Shown here: piece by piece, positions 22,931 to 34,093 of the stretch
Layout of the letters: each line of letters begins with the position of its first letter
Position numbering within the stretch: the first letter of the stretch is position 1
Assembly (NCBI GenBank): GCA_014904845.1
Contig: MU119325.1
Location: forward strand, 62,001 to 126,000
From: Acephala macrosclerotiorum
Lineage: Eukaryota > Ascomycota > Leotiomycetes > Helotiales > Mollisiaceae
DNA length: 64,000 nt
Reading direction: 5' to 3'
Translations under genes and position numbers: made by a program
The notes under the pieces: generated by a model
Seen by the model: the letters and a program-made list of their open reading frames with translations, nothing else
Databases searched by the model: none
What the model was told of the DNA's origin: nothing

Positions 22931-23358
22931 ATAAGCATATCTTGGACCACATTCACAAAGGAAGTGCTTATGAATAGCATACCTTTCAACTTTGAGAATA
23001 AATATAATAAATATGATTCACAACAAGATCACGTGGACTTCAAATTACAATGCTCACTTATCACTTCTCTATCACCCATGCGCCACCTACCATTTGAATA
23101 TAAAATGCTCTTTTTCATGTATAATACCTCTCTCCCTCTTGTTAGAAACTTTTAGAAGAATCTATGAGTAGGAGCTGGCGCAGTTATCCTCCAACTTTTA
23201 ACCTCCATATGCTTTACTCGTTCTCGGCATACCTGCTGTTATCATTCAAAGATATCTCAGCTCCGAAGCAGACCACCCCCCTCTAGGAAAGATCACGCTA
23301 TTTCAGCAAAGCCCAGGCCGTTACCTGATTTTGTATACTCAATTTATACTCTCCTTCC
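22931..23358. promoter_or_regulatory. Upstream region of Cys-rich copy 1
   Basis: Contains GATCACGTGG at 23027-23036, the same ten bases found upstream of copy 3 at 25085-25094. A TATA-like ATATAAAA lies near 23097-23105, about 260 bases before the first ATG, and is followed by TTTTTCATG. AT-rich relative to the housekeeping block. Confidence 0.45.
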
Positions 23359-23791
23359 ATGTCTACCATGAACTCAAACGGTCGCTTCATCTCCTCTGCT
23401 CTGCGAGGTTTGCCAAGCAGAGAAGGGGCATCAGTTATTGGTCCGTGCTACTCATAAAGACATTGATGATGGGAGATGGCTCTGCTGCCTGGATGAAGCG
23501 TCATTACAGATGACGCAACTTCATAGAAAGGTTCGTCTCTACTTACCCTTCCAAAATAAAATCGTGTTGATCAAAAATACGTAGAACGGTGGATTGTTTG
23601 GGAAAAAGGAACAATTTATACTGAATGGACCTAAAGATACAAAATGCAACTATTGCAGTCATCACAAGTGCAATAATTGTAAGTTCGAAACAAAAAACCA
23701 TGGAACTATATGCGTTACGCAGGCGCAAGTGGAAGCCTATGTTGGCAAAGATCCGTATGCTTGTACATGTGCAAGTGGGAAGTTGGGTTAA
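23359..23791 (+). pseudogene. Cys-rich small-protein family, copy 1 (5' frame broken)
   Basis: First of three tandem paralogues. Exon 1 runs to 23530 and contains LLCEVCQAEKGHQ then DIDDGRWLCCLDEASLQ. Exon 2, 23585-23791, contains KCNYCSHHKCNNC (C-x2-C-x-H-x2-C-x2-C) and ends VGKDPYACTCASGKLG. The 54-nt intron is phase 0 (donor GTTCGT, acceptor TAG). The first plausible start, ATG 23359 (MST, as in copy 2), is one base out of frame with the WLCC block, and the WLCC frame has a TGA at 23369-23371 with no ATG after it. It is therefore either a frameshifted copy or uses an upstream exon I cannot see. The Cys/His spacing suggests a small zinc-binding module; no function is known to me. Confidence 0.5.
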
Positions 23792-24266
23792 ATTTGTTTG
23801 TACGAGGCGTCAGAGCATCACTCATTGGCTCTCGCAACCTAAAAGCGTTGATTTCGATGGATTCCCCTACAGCAAGGAATCCCGAATAGTAAGAATTCGA
23901 GCTTTGATTCAAAAACCATTTACATCAAAAATCACTCAGACTTTGAATTATCATCTTGAATCACTCCCCCATTAACCACTCATCGCTCCTTACTTGATTA
24001 TAAATTGAATTTCTCATAGTCCCTTCCTTCTTCCTCCCTGGCACTAAACCTCAAGAAGACTCTCAGTTATGACTTGAACGACCATTCTCTAGCCTCAAAA
24101 TCTTGAAATCCTAGTCCTTTGCATATCGCTCTTCAAACTAAACAAATTCCTCTAGATTCCGAAATCAAGAAATTTCTCAAGACTCCCCTCTAGTTGATAT
24201 TGCTTCGGAAGACTGAGGTTCTTAGTCAACTCCTTCAAGACTTTTCAAACCAAGCCGAAACCCACC
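23792..24266. promoter_or_regulatory. Upstream region of Cys-rich copy 2
   Basis: Holds CCACTCAT then TATAAATT near 23999-24006 and TTTCTCATAG shortly after, about 265 bases before the ATG at 24267. The same order (CCACTCAT, TATAA, TTTCTCATA) occurs upstream of copy 3, so these leaders look like duplicated promoters. Confidence 0.5.
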
Positions 24267-24625
24267 ATGAGTACAAATAGAGCGTCCTTCAAAGTAGCAA
24301 TAGAACGAGCGGTCACGGAAGCAGACGTAGAAGAAGGATATTGGCTCTGCTGCCAAGCCGGTCAACACGAAGAAAAGGGACCCTGCTATGAAAAGCACGT
24401 ACGTCCCATTTTCCTTTCCTCTTTGCATACAGCAGATTAACTAGTGTATTCTAGAGAGGAAAATCCCTAAAAATGAGCGAACCTGAGAAGAGAGAGTGCG
24501 AAATATGTGACCATGAATTTTGTGAAGTTTGTGAGGAACATACACAAAAGTGGTGGTCGATATGTATCATAAAATCCGAGACTAAGAGGTTTAAGCTTGA
24601 GTTGGTGCAGGGTTACCCTCGTTAG
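24267..24625 (+). CDS. Cys-rich small protein, copy 2 (intact member of the tandem family)
   Basis: Two exons, 24267-24398 and 24455-24625, joined in phase 0 across a 56-nt intron (donor GTACGT, branch TTAACTA, acceptor TAG). They encode 100 aa. No signal peptide is seen, so the protein is probably intracellular. The N-terminal half is charged (VAIERAVTEADVEEGYWLCC), then AGQHEEKGPCYEKH. Exon 2 has KRECEICDHEFCEVCEEH, a C-x2-C-x-H-x2-C-x2-C array identical in spacing to copy 1, followed by WWSICIIKSETKRF. The WxCC plus CxxCxHxxCxxC arrangement resembles small zinc-ribbon-like proteins found as lineage-specific families in plant-associated ascomycetes, but I can assign no role. This is the only copy of the three whose frame is open from ATG to stop. 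Confidence 0.68.
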
Positions 24626-25366
24626 TACTGGACGATTCTTAGCTGTGGAGCGATGATTTGGTGACAGCGTGGATTTCCCATAGTATTACTGTAGTTTCGA
24701 GAGTGTTTAATTACTAAAACGAATTGAATGACGTTCCTTCCTACATGTGCACCATAAGTTCATCCTCTGTGTGCACTTTGTAGAACATCCTTGCTGCTCT
24801 GGGTCTTTTTACGACACAGCCACTTCCATGATGGCCATAGAACCTCGCGCCTGGGAACCATTAAAATGTTGGGAGCTGTGTGGTACGTAATTACTCTCCT
24901 CTTGGCACTGATAGAAGGTGAACTCTCAATGTCTGCCTCCGAATTTTTTCTCCTTCACAATATCTACTCGATCCATCCCTCAATTCCAATCTCAGAGACA
25001 CATTCACAAACTTGGTCAGTGTGAATAATCTTGTAATTACTAGTAGCTGGCTTTGAACGGGCTTGAGAGTTGAGTCCAGTCACAGATCACGTGGGCTTCC
25101 ATGCACACCTCTAAATCATTTCTCAATTATTCACCATCCACTCATTACTCGACTATAAGTTAAACTGTTTCTCATACTTTAAGTTCTATTCTACCGTCTG
25201 AGCAATCTTTTGTGCAGGACATCAATCATACTCTGTGAAAGTACTTTTCTGCTATTGTTCCCAATCTTCGGTAATTGCACGACATACTGTACTGTACGAG
25301 AACTTCATTCCAGTAATCAAACCTACTCTCCAAGTCACAAATATACTCAAGATCGCAAATCTCATT
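24626..25366. promoter_or_regulatory. Spacer and upstream region of Cys-rich copy 3
   Basis: 25085-25094 is GATCACGTGG, matching 23027-23036. CCACTCAT near 25138, TATAAG near 25155 and TTTCTCATAC after it repeat the leader of copy 2. The stretch 24626-25080 has no gene that I can see. Confidence 0.5.
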
Positions 25367-25743
25367 ATGCCTTCCAAAATTGAATATCTAATCCAGTATC
25401 CTTACTTGATGGAGCAATCGATTTGAAATGACACTGGATCTGCTGCCAAGCCAGAGAAGAGGGTACACAAATGCACCAACGAGTAAGTCTCAACTCTAAA
25501 ATCCCCTCTGAGATACTATAGCTGATACTAAAAACCTAGAACGGGCTTCTCTTGCTCAATAAGGTGGGTGGAAAGTGCAGAATTTCAGGCTGTGGCAATG
25601 AAGGCACAGATAGCTACATGTGCGAATATGACACTGAGCGGTATGGAGACTGCGATACGATGACGGATTTGACTCCTCTCTGTCGTAAAGTAGATGGCAA
25701 GTGGGTGCTGAATGGCAGCAAGGAAGGCGCTACAAAGCCTTAA
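25367..25743 (+). pseudogene. Cys-rich small-protein family, copy 3 (nonsense and divergent)
   Basis: Third tandem copy. Exon 1 ends at 25482 and carries HWICCQAREEGTQMHQR, aligned with WLCCQAGQHEEKG of copy 2. The codon two before the Trp, which is Gly in copies 1 and 2, is TGA here (25429-25431), and the ATG at 25367 is out of frame. The intron is 57 nt, phase 0 (donor GTAAGT, acceptor CTAG). Exon 2 begins AAC GGG, like copy 1, at 25540 and stays open to 25743 (GGKCRISGCGNEGTDSYMC, CDTMTDLTPLCRK). The CxxCxHxxCxxC array is not conserved. Alternatively exon 2 belongs to a differently spliced live gene. Confidence 0.45.
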
Positions 25744-26424
25744 TTATGTACAGGTACTTGCATGTGACAAGGTTGGAAGGAAAGTCCCAGCAGATGATGA
25801 AGCTCGTTCGGCTTAAGTATAAATGGTTGAAATCGAAGATCTCGTTGTATTGCACGATCTTTCGTTGCCTGGCTATTCAAAAAATGCAATGCAGTGGGAC
25901 TGCCAAGTGACTCGAACTCATCTGGCCTTTCGCCTCATGTCAGGTACGGCCGCCTCCCTTGATCCTTCGAGCGGTCACAATGGCCGACCTATTCTGCAAC
26001 CTTTTCCACTTCCGCCAAAAGATCAGGTCAAAAACGTGACCGAACGCAGGTCCTCTCCCATCCACTTTCCGACGCCCAAAAATATTCTCTCATCACATAT
26101 GCCACCCCCTTTTCCTTACCAAGGTCGTTTCACTCAGATCTGCCAAACGCTGCATGTTCATGTTCTATATTATATACGTATCTCTTCCTCTCCTATCTAG
26201 TCTGAAATAGATATGTACAGGGTATAATGCAATATGTTCTTCAAACCTCCAACCAACACCCCATGAAAATACAACACCAGTACAAAAATATCTGACCTTC
26301 AAACTGCCCACCCACGAAAATGCGTATGCAACCTCCGTGTATGCACCTTTCTGTAAACGCCATGAATACAACATATGCTCATCATCATGAATACCTCTCC
26401 AGCCCCGCCCTTCGCTTAACCCCA
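25744..26424. other. Intergenic
   Basis: Downstream of copy 3 and 3' flank of the GPI-type gene. A (+) frame at 25823-26200 and a (-) frame at 26165-26500 show no motif. No gene identified. Confidence 0.5.
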
Positions 26425-28184
26425 TCAATACAACCCCCAAAATGCAGCCAAAACGACCAACATAACACCTGCGAGGCCAGATTGCAGAGCACTCTGACAA
26501 GCGGCGCTCTTCTTCGCCGTACTAGGCGCAGCACCCGTAACCGTAACCGTACTCACAACCATAATCCCACTATTCCCACCCCCGCTCGCCAAACTCAACA
26601 CATCCCCACCAACCGTCACCCTCCCCCCCGCAGTCAACGTCTGTCCCCCAATCAACACGCTAGTAATTGAACCTTGCTGTCCCAGACTCAAAGTAGACGT
26701 GACCAATGTATTCTCGCCCGTCGTCTTACTCACTCCTCCACTTCCAGTCTGCGTCGGAGTTGAAGAAGCGGATGGGAGGGTTATCACCTGCCCAGATTCC
26801 GTAACCGCTCCACCAGGCGTCAAAGTCTGACTTCCAATAACAAAATCAGAGTTCGAATTCGCGGTGATTGAAGTTCCGCCAACGACAATGACAGCCGGAG
26901 GACTAGAGGAAGATGTGGTTTGTGGTGGTACAGCGTTGATTATTATAGCTCCTCCGGTGCCGGCGGATATTACTTCTCCTGAGATTGTGATTGCGGAGCC
27001 GGGAGTAAGGGTTTGGGAGCCGAAGATGAAGTTTGAGGAGCCGTCGCGGGAGATGGTTTGGGAACCGTAGAGGATTGGAGCGTATGTGGTTGTTGTTGGT
27101 GTTGTAGAGGCGCCGGAAGCGGAGGCGGTGTTGGTGTTTGATGCCTGGGAGCTGGTTGGGGAGGATTGCTGGGATGCCAGGATTGAGCCTGATGCTGTTC
27201 CTGATGGCGAGTTTGATTGTACAACTAAGCTTGATGATTGCTGAGACGCTGTTTCTACTTGTGAGATGGACTGGTTGATTTGAGTTGAGGCTGAATTTGA
27301 GATTGTTGTTGCTACTGAGCTTGAAGCTAGTAATTGAGATCTTGATGTTTGAGTTGGGGACTGAGAATTTGATATTATGATCCCGGTCTGAGAAGTCAGA
27401 GTCGTAGGATGTGTATCGGCGGAAGTGGTTGAGCTAAGTATTGGTGATCTTTGAGTCGTGGACTGGACGTCAGTAAGTGTGGGAGGTATTGTAGTCGTGG
27501 CTGCCTGGCTTGCACCTGTTGTCGACTGCACAAAATTTCCTCCCGTACCCCCGCTGCCGCCAAGACTAACAGTTGACTCTAAGCTCGTCTGTCCATTATT
27601 CTGAGCAATGCTACTCGTCAGGGCTTTCTCCGAACTCGTTTGCACAGCATGTGGAGTGCTTGTGGAGGAGCTCGACCATACTGGATCTGCACTAGCACAA
27701 TTTAAGCTCGTATTTGGAGGGTTCGAAGTTGCGGATGTGGTAGGTCTCGTTGTTGTGGAGGTTGACGCTGTTGGAATTAGTCACTTGGACCTCACAGACA
27801 AAACAAAAATCGAAATATACGAACTGGTTGGTGGTGAGGAACTCGTCAGTTTCGACGATGAATCTACTGGAGATGTAGACTTCGACTGCATTTCCGGTCT
27901 CGAAACAACCGTCACTGTCCAACATGATTCTTCAACTCCCACGAATTTCTCCCCCAAAATTGAAGTGATCGTGGTTGTACATGGCGATACCGAGGTGCTA
28001 CTCGCGCTCGTCCGGGTTGTTACCGTCTCATTCGATGCTTTTCGAACCAATCCGAATGCTTCATCATCATAAGCATTTTGCCACACATGCAGGTCGGGGA
28101 GTTCTTACCTTGAGAGCCACTAGATTGGTACGCAGCAGCTCCATTGAGGAGTGCCAAAGCACATAGAGCACATGTTAAGTACAT
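26425..28184 (-). CDS. Ser/Thr-rich GPI-type cell-surface protein with internal repeats
   Basis: Predicted secreted, wall- or membrane-anchored glycoprotein. Exons 28184-28109, 28058-27825 and 27767-26425 give 1653 nt (550 aa); introns are 50 and 57 nt and phases agree. The signal peptide is about 1-19 (MYLTCALCALALLNGAAA). Most of the body is Ser/Thr/Gln (for example TTTIPPTLTDVQSTTQ), a mucin-like tract likely O-mannosylated. From about 320 come three diverged repeats, each with GSQTLTPG or GGQTLTAGG followed by a Val/Ile-rich strand. The end is a hydrophobic tail (GLAGVMLVVLAAFWGLY) after a small-residue stretch, as in GPI attachment signals. Such repeats are common in fungal wall proteins. 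The function, adhesion or wall structure, is inferred. Confidence 0.8.
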
Positions 28185-29349
28185 AATGAAAACGAAATAC
28201 ACTTCTCAACACATTGGACAAGTAATATACGGGTACATCATGGCATTGGAGAGATGACGAGAAAGAAGCAGAACGGAAGAGGTACCAGCATATTTGAGAG
28301 TTCTCAGGGTCGGATCGCACCTAGGGCTGAGCCGCAACGGTGCCTCTTTACGAACATCGTTCATTTCAAACTTAGTCGTCGATCCCAATATTGTGTGTTA
28401 GACAATGGACCCCAACCAACTTGAGATCCGACCGTTGCGCCAGCACAATCCGGGGAGTCTAGGCCGAAGTCTCTTAGTATCTTTCCCTTCAAGACCATGC
28501 TGGCGGGCGGTGCTATACCGCACACCTCTTGAGACAGTCGACTCGGAAGCATTGGGCCATGCTCTGAGCGAGGGTGCTCCAAAGAGAGGACTGAAGGCCA
28601 GAAATAGCAGCCCATGAGCGAAGGATGCACTGCAGCATTGCCTGAGCTCAGATGCTTGTGTTGTGCTGCGGATGCAGAGATTCGTGCATACTGATGCACA
28701 GCCAGAAGATGTTGGCGAATTGGATGTTGGTGTTTTGGAATAGTTTTCACCGGGAGAGGCGCAAGTAGGTAAGCGAGGGCGCCACAGTCAGCAGCTAAGC
28801 CCTACACGGCTAGTCTTCCTCTGCTGCGCCTATTTTTACGCACGCTAAGCGGCTGCCCTATGAACTCCCTTGAACTTCGCGTCTCTTCCTCCTTTCCTCC
28901 TATCAACATCACCGAATATTCGCAAGATCCGGCAACACATCGAGGCTCAACTGCCACATTATACACGGCCAATGATATTCACGTTCTCAAGACGAAACGC
29001 TCAAAGTCATTGGTCAGCCCTACATAAAGCTCTGACACACTTGGTTCACTTTGCCGTGCTGCTCACCACATACCCAAATTTACATACGGGCATATCTTAG
29101 ACAGCCAATGCAGTCGCTTTCGTGCCTGAGAGAATCGGAGCCTTTGCTTAGTGGCTGGTAGAATATAACGGACTCCAGACCCCATCCCGTAACTTTCTAC
29201 GAGTTTAGCTGTTTCAAGTGTTCCCAAATGTCCGTCAGTACCAGTTTAGAAGCAGCTTGATTTACCCGTCTATCATGTCCAAACCTCCTTAGGTACAGAC
29301 TTCTTCATTTTCTTTTGTCTTTTCTTTGGATGCCTTTCTTTGTGTCGAG
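28185..29349. other. Divergent intergenic region
   Basis: Upstream of both the GPI-type gene (-) and the aspartic-protease-like gene (+), so about 1.2 kb of shared promoter space. Short frames at 28361-28750 and 28405-28617 overlap on opposite strands and have no motif. Confidence 0.5.
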
Positions 29350-32115
29350 ATGCATTTCTGGTCGGTGTTGGTGGGAGTATGTTTGAATGTTGGTCATTTT
29401 TGTTATGCAGCGCCAGTATCTTCAACTTCCTCAACAACCACCGCTATAGCCACCGCTACGCCTCTTGTTATTCCTCCAAGTCAAATGTGTACGTCTCACC
29501 CCTCGATAGGGAGCTGCTTATGCTAATATATCTTTTCTAGGGGATGGTAACGACGGTCCAGTAAGGCTCCCTTCTATGCTCCATGGCATGGCTTGGAAGC
29601 CCAAGTCTCGTTCATCTATTGGGATGACACCTTCCCTCTGAACATATCAAATGTCATAACCGACTCTAAATTTGGCGCTAATTCCTCTCAGTGGTCTTCT
29701 TTCTTCTTACGTGTTGGCTCGCCCCCTCAGACTGTCCGAGTGTTGGTATCAACCTCAAGCAATCAGCCCATGGTGGTCCTGCCTGATGGATGCGATTCGG
29801 AGGTTTCAAGTTGTGGTGACGACCGAGGAGGAATCTTTCAAACTAACACATCTACGACATGGACGTCGAGGAATTCTACAGCTGGGAACACCTATGCCGT
29901 GGCCGTGAATCCGGGTATTGGCCTGATCCCAACAGTTCAGTATGGAAGCGATACCGTTGCACTTAGCTATCTCGGCAGTGGTACACCAGCACTCGCCAAA
30001 CAACTTGTCGGTGGTATCACGAGTACAGATCTCTTCACAGGAATCTTCGGTCTCAATCCTTTAGCTACAAACTTTTCAAGCGACAGCCCCGAGGTTGCGA
30101 GCTATATGTCGACTTTGAAAGCTCAGAATGAGATTCCATCTCTATCATATGGCTACACTGCTGGCAATGGCTACCGATTCAACACTGTTCTCGCCAGCTT
30201 GACTCTTGGTGGTTACGATGCGTCTCTGTTCAATCCAAATAATCTGACATTTGCTTTCAATACCCAAGGCAATGATCTGACGGTCAACATCGAATCGATC
30301 AGTCAAACATCGGCATCAAGCAACAACACGCTCTCATCAACAAGCTTTCCAGCTTTTATTGACACAACAACTCCCTACCTTTTTCTCCCTAACGAGGTTT
30401 GCGACAAATTTGAAGAAGCATTCGGTCTCACCTACGATAACACTTCTGGCCTCTACCTGGTAAATGATACCCTGCATAACACCCTTATCTCAGAGAACGC
30501 AAATATCACATTCACCCTCGGAAATAGTACCAGTTCAGAGACAGCCGACATTATTCTTCCTTATGCAGCATTCAACCTCATCGCCTCCTGGCCTCTGGTC
30601 GACACACCAAGCTACTATTTCCCTTTGAAGCGAGCAAATATCACTTCTCAAATTACTTTGGGGAGGACTTTCCTTCAAGAGGCCTATCTCATCGCCGACT
30701 ATGAACGCAACATCTTCTCCGTTCACCAAATGAAGTGGGATCCCAATGCCTCCGCAGCCATAACCTCAATCCTCTCACCTTCCGCCTCTCCTGCTCCCGC
30801 TTCCGCGGATGTCTCCAAATCCAAGAATAACAACGTGCCGACTACAGCGATTGTAGCAGCAACGATCTGTGGAGCCGTTTTCCTTACAGTCCTAGCAGCA
30901 TCAATAATCCTCATCCGACAGCGACAAAAGAAACTCAACATCCTGATCAAAACACCACCCACACCCGCCTCCGCCGTCTTCGCCACAACAGCAGCAGAAT
31001 GCACCCACTGCCACAGTAATTCTTCCACTCCGGAGCCCATGTCCCAGAATTCGGCATTCTCAACCCAGACCTCCTCCATGGACAACGCCCGCCGACTAAG
31101 CACCACTCCTCCCTTGAACGGCTTGGCTTTGGCTCCAATATCCCCCATGTCACCCGTGCAAATGCGGTCACTCGGCATCCCACAAAGTCCCACCTCCCCA
31201 GGTGGCGGACCAGTCATCCCACCGCACTTCTCATCCCTAGATAGAGTCGCACCCCCAACATCCTGCTACTCCGCCTACCGCGTCCCCTCCGTAGCATCCA
31301 ACATTCACGAATTACCCGCCCGAGAAGAAGTAGTTGCGGAAATGGTCGGGACACCCGTTGAATCCGTCTTAAATTCTGCTTTGGACCAGGTGATTGCGAA
31401 TCATACTCTGGAGCAAACGGGACGAGAAGCACAGAGACAAAGACAGAGTTATCAAGCTTATCAACTACCTAATTCTCCTCCGCCTTTGACACGCGAATCG
31501 AGACGTCATACAGGTGTCCATTCACCCATTTACGGACAATCCCCTACCTCGATACAAAGCCCGGACCTAGAGGAGATACAAGGTCTGGCTTCGAATCGAG
31601 GTATCGGCCCTAGCTCTGAACGAAAAACGAGCCAATGGGTCGGGGCTCATTCTCCAGCTGTGCATTCCCCAGTCTACGGCCAAGAATCCGCAACCTTGAA
31701 CAGAGGATCGATGTTTACATTCGATATCCACCCTCAGCTCCGCACTGCATTCCCTAGGAATTCAATCCAACCTCTTACTACCACCCGACCCCATCCTCAA
31801 ACGAGGACACAGACTGTACCGATAATCCAAATACGAGCTCCGACTCAACGGGCAACACATTCACAGTATCCACCTCAAACCCGGACTCAAGGACAGGACC
31901 AGGCACAAAATGCAGGAAGAGGAAGGGATCTGATGAGAGAACACGAAGAACGAATGCGGGAATGGAGAGCTATGAGAGACCCCCAACCCACTACTTCAGG
32001 ACCTGTTTCTCCTCCTCCACAGCATCGGGAGGGGGAGGTTGCTAGTCCTGTATCGCCTACCGTTCTCGACGCGAGAGAGTATTCTTGGTTGAGGCTTGAT
32101 GCGGGACCTCAGTGA
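29350..32115 (+). CDS. Membrane-anchored aspartic-protease-like protein, probably inactive
   Basis: Type I surface protein with an A1-peptidase-like ectodomain. Exons 29350-29488, 29541-29560 (20 nt) and 29692-32115 give 860 aa. The 20-nt exon is needed: joining MWDGNDGP to WSSFFLRVGSPPQTVRV recovers the start of the pepsin-like fold. The signal peptide is about 1-20. The first active-site region reads LVSTSSNQ where a peptidase has DTGS, so the Asp is Ser. The second reads FIDTTTPY, keeping Asp but losing the Gly. Many Asn-X-Ser/Thr sites follow. The transmembrane helix is at about 436-458 (AIVAATICGAVFLTVLAAS), then a basic stop (RQRQKK) and a roughly 400-residue cytosolic tail rich in Ser/Pro/Gln with SPP/SPT motifs. 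A sensor or scaffold role is inferred. Confidence 0.85.
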
Positions 32116-32609
32116 TGGACTCGAGGGAGAATCACATCTTACGAAAAAGGAAGTTGAGTACAATGCAAGGCATTCTTCCCTTTTTTTATGATTTGTATAT
32201 ATGTATTTAAGATACCCAGGGATGGAATTGAAAAGGGAATTGAAGGTGCATGGAATTTTAGCAAGGAGTTAGGAGTGCTGGGGGTAATTTTTTTTGTATC
32301 ATAGTTTTGCCTTCTTGTATTCCAGATATTCCAGATACGACTTACGCTTGAATGAATAGATAGATAATTGTATACCTTAAAAGAGTAATAACAATCGTTT
32401 CGAATTGAGTGAGTGTGAAGTGGGAATGAATATCGAGTGTTGGCGAAAGCAAAAATTCTTTTATTTCGTAGCGAAAGGCCGAAGCAATTCCATGCCACCT
32501 AGACCTCACGCTCTATCATGTCATAACCTCGTCCGCAAGTGTCAAGACAATTTTGTAATGCCGCGCTTCATATCAAAACCACCCCACCATCCATTTTGAT
32601 ACAACTCCC
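32116..32609. other. Convergent intergenic spacer
   Basis: Between the 3' ends of two convergent genes. A T8 run lies near 32289-32296. No gene seen. Confidence 0.5.
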
Positions 32610-34093
32610 TCACAAAATCTCCTCCATATCAACATCATCAACCTTATTCTCCTTCGCCTCACTTGCCCCATTGGTATCACCATTTTGCTTATTACCACCA
32701 CCAAAGTAATCATCCATCTCAGCATCCAACTCCTCCTGTGTCTTTCTCGGTCTACCATCTCTCGCCAATCTCTCACCACCTCTGCCACCACCATTTCTGT
32801 CACCTCGCTCACGTCTAGCTCCAGGACGACGGCCATCTCTGCGACCATCTCCTCTTCCACCTCGGGGTCTGGGACTACGGGAACGACTGCCTCGACCAGG
32901 GACGTAGCGATCAACGTTGGTAGGGGGAGGTTTGCTGACGTCGGAGTGGCGGATGGGTGATTCGGAGCGGGTGCGGGGTGTAATGCGTTCGAAGAGGGAG
33001 CGTGGAGGCGGGGCACGACGAGCGGAGGGACCAGCGGGGATGGAGGTGAGATGAATTGGTTGGCCTGTCACTTCGTCAGTGTATGGAATTGTGAGGTGAG
33101 AGTGGAAGAAGATGTACCCTTTGCGTTGGCACCGTCGAATTCGCGGATTGCTTGCTGGGCATCCGCGGCAGACTCGTAGGTAACGTATGCAACGCCTTCA
33201 GAGCGGCCAGCTCGGTCGTAGGTTAGGGAAAGCTTGAGGACGGGACCGATACGGGTGAAGAGGTCCTAATTGATGTCAGATTTTGCTGGCAGATCCAGAT
33301 CTTGGTTGGGCTTACTTCCAAATCATCCTGGTTCAAATCGTAGTGTAGGTTCTCAACACGGAGTTTTGCGCTGGTGGGTTCACTGCTAAACAGTCAGCAC
33401 GGTATTGTAGCCGCAGACAGCTTCTAACTGACTATATCTCGGGAGAATAACGTCTGTCATTACGGGCAGGTCGTCGTCCAGCTGAAGTATTCGTGAGCGA
33501 AGTGTTGCCAGTTGTATGATCAGAGACTCGTACTATTATCGTCGAACTTATCGTGAACCCATTCTCTGCTTCCCATTAGCGTTCCGCCCTTCTCTTCGTC
33601 TGCAAAAGAGGTACCCACGAGTCTATGTTTCTACTATCTTCTCGAATCGACTGTACGAAAGGAGGAGAGGCCTGGGTTAGCGATATTTTCAATCAAGCTT
33701 TACGTTGCTCTGCACCGCCTCGAGAAGATCATCAAGCGCGGTATGTTTCGACTAGCTAGCATAGCAGCAGAGGAGAGTCTGAGGAGGTGTCGAAAAGCAT
33801 TATATGTGTGAGGATGAGGATTGAGGAGGAGGTGTATGCACCTGTCACAAAACATGTTAGCCCAATTCTCCCTCCAGCATGATCGCAGGACGGTTTGGAA
33901 ATAATTACCTTTCTTACGCCGTCACGAGGATACTCGGTCCGCTCATTTCTGCGACCACCGCGACGGCCAGGGCCTCGAGGACCTCGTCCACCACCTCGCT
34001 ATTGAAGCGCGTTAGCTATGTGTTCGCAAGGCTTGCGACCAGCCGGAGACGTACGTGTCGTTCGGCAACGATCTCATCGAGTGCGCGATCCAT
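32610..34093 (-). CDS. YRA1: mRNA export adaptor of the ALYREF/Yra1/Mlo3 family
   Basis: Nuclear RNA-binding adaptor that couples UAP56/Sub2 to the export receptor. Eight exons: 34093-34055, 33998-33909, 33650-33619, 33565-33534, 33481-33433, 33382-33316, 33265-33118 and 33064-32610, total 912 nt (303 aa). The N-terminus MDRALDEIVAERH resembles the N-terminal UAP56-binding motif. An RGG box (RGGGRGPRGPGRRGG) and IDSEWVHDKFDD follow. The RRM spans about 86-158 (LRVENLHYDLNQDDLEDLF, GVAYVTYESAADA). The C-terminal arginine-rich tract ends in RKTQEELDAEMDDYF, the second UAP56-binding motif. The intron between 33908 and 33651 is 258 nt. Yeast YRA1 is autoregulated through its intron, and whether that applies here is unknown. 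The donor of the intron at 33432 (GTCAGT) is weak. Confidence 0.92.

Larger units (their letters stand above)
23027..25743 (+). repeat. Tandem array of three paralogous gene units
   Basis: Three units of roughly 0.9-1.1 kb, each with an upstream TATA/TTTCTCAT leader, a WxCC-containing first exon, a 54-57-nt phase-0 intron and a Cys-containing second exon. DNA identity is low outside short blocks, so the duplication is old. Basis: direct comparison of the three units by eye. Confidence 0.55.

Noticed and set aside
29561..29691. In-frame reading upstream of the aspartic-protease-like long frame (APFYAPWHGLEAQ...)
   Set aside because: It looks coding but is the second intron; splicing it out gives the expected MWDGNDGP to WSSFFLRV join.
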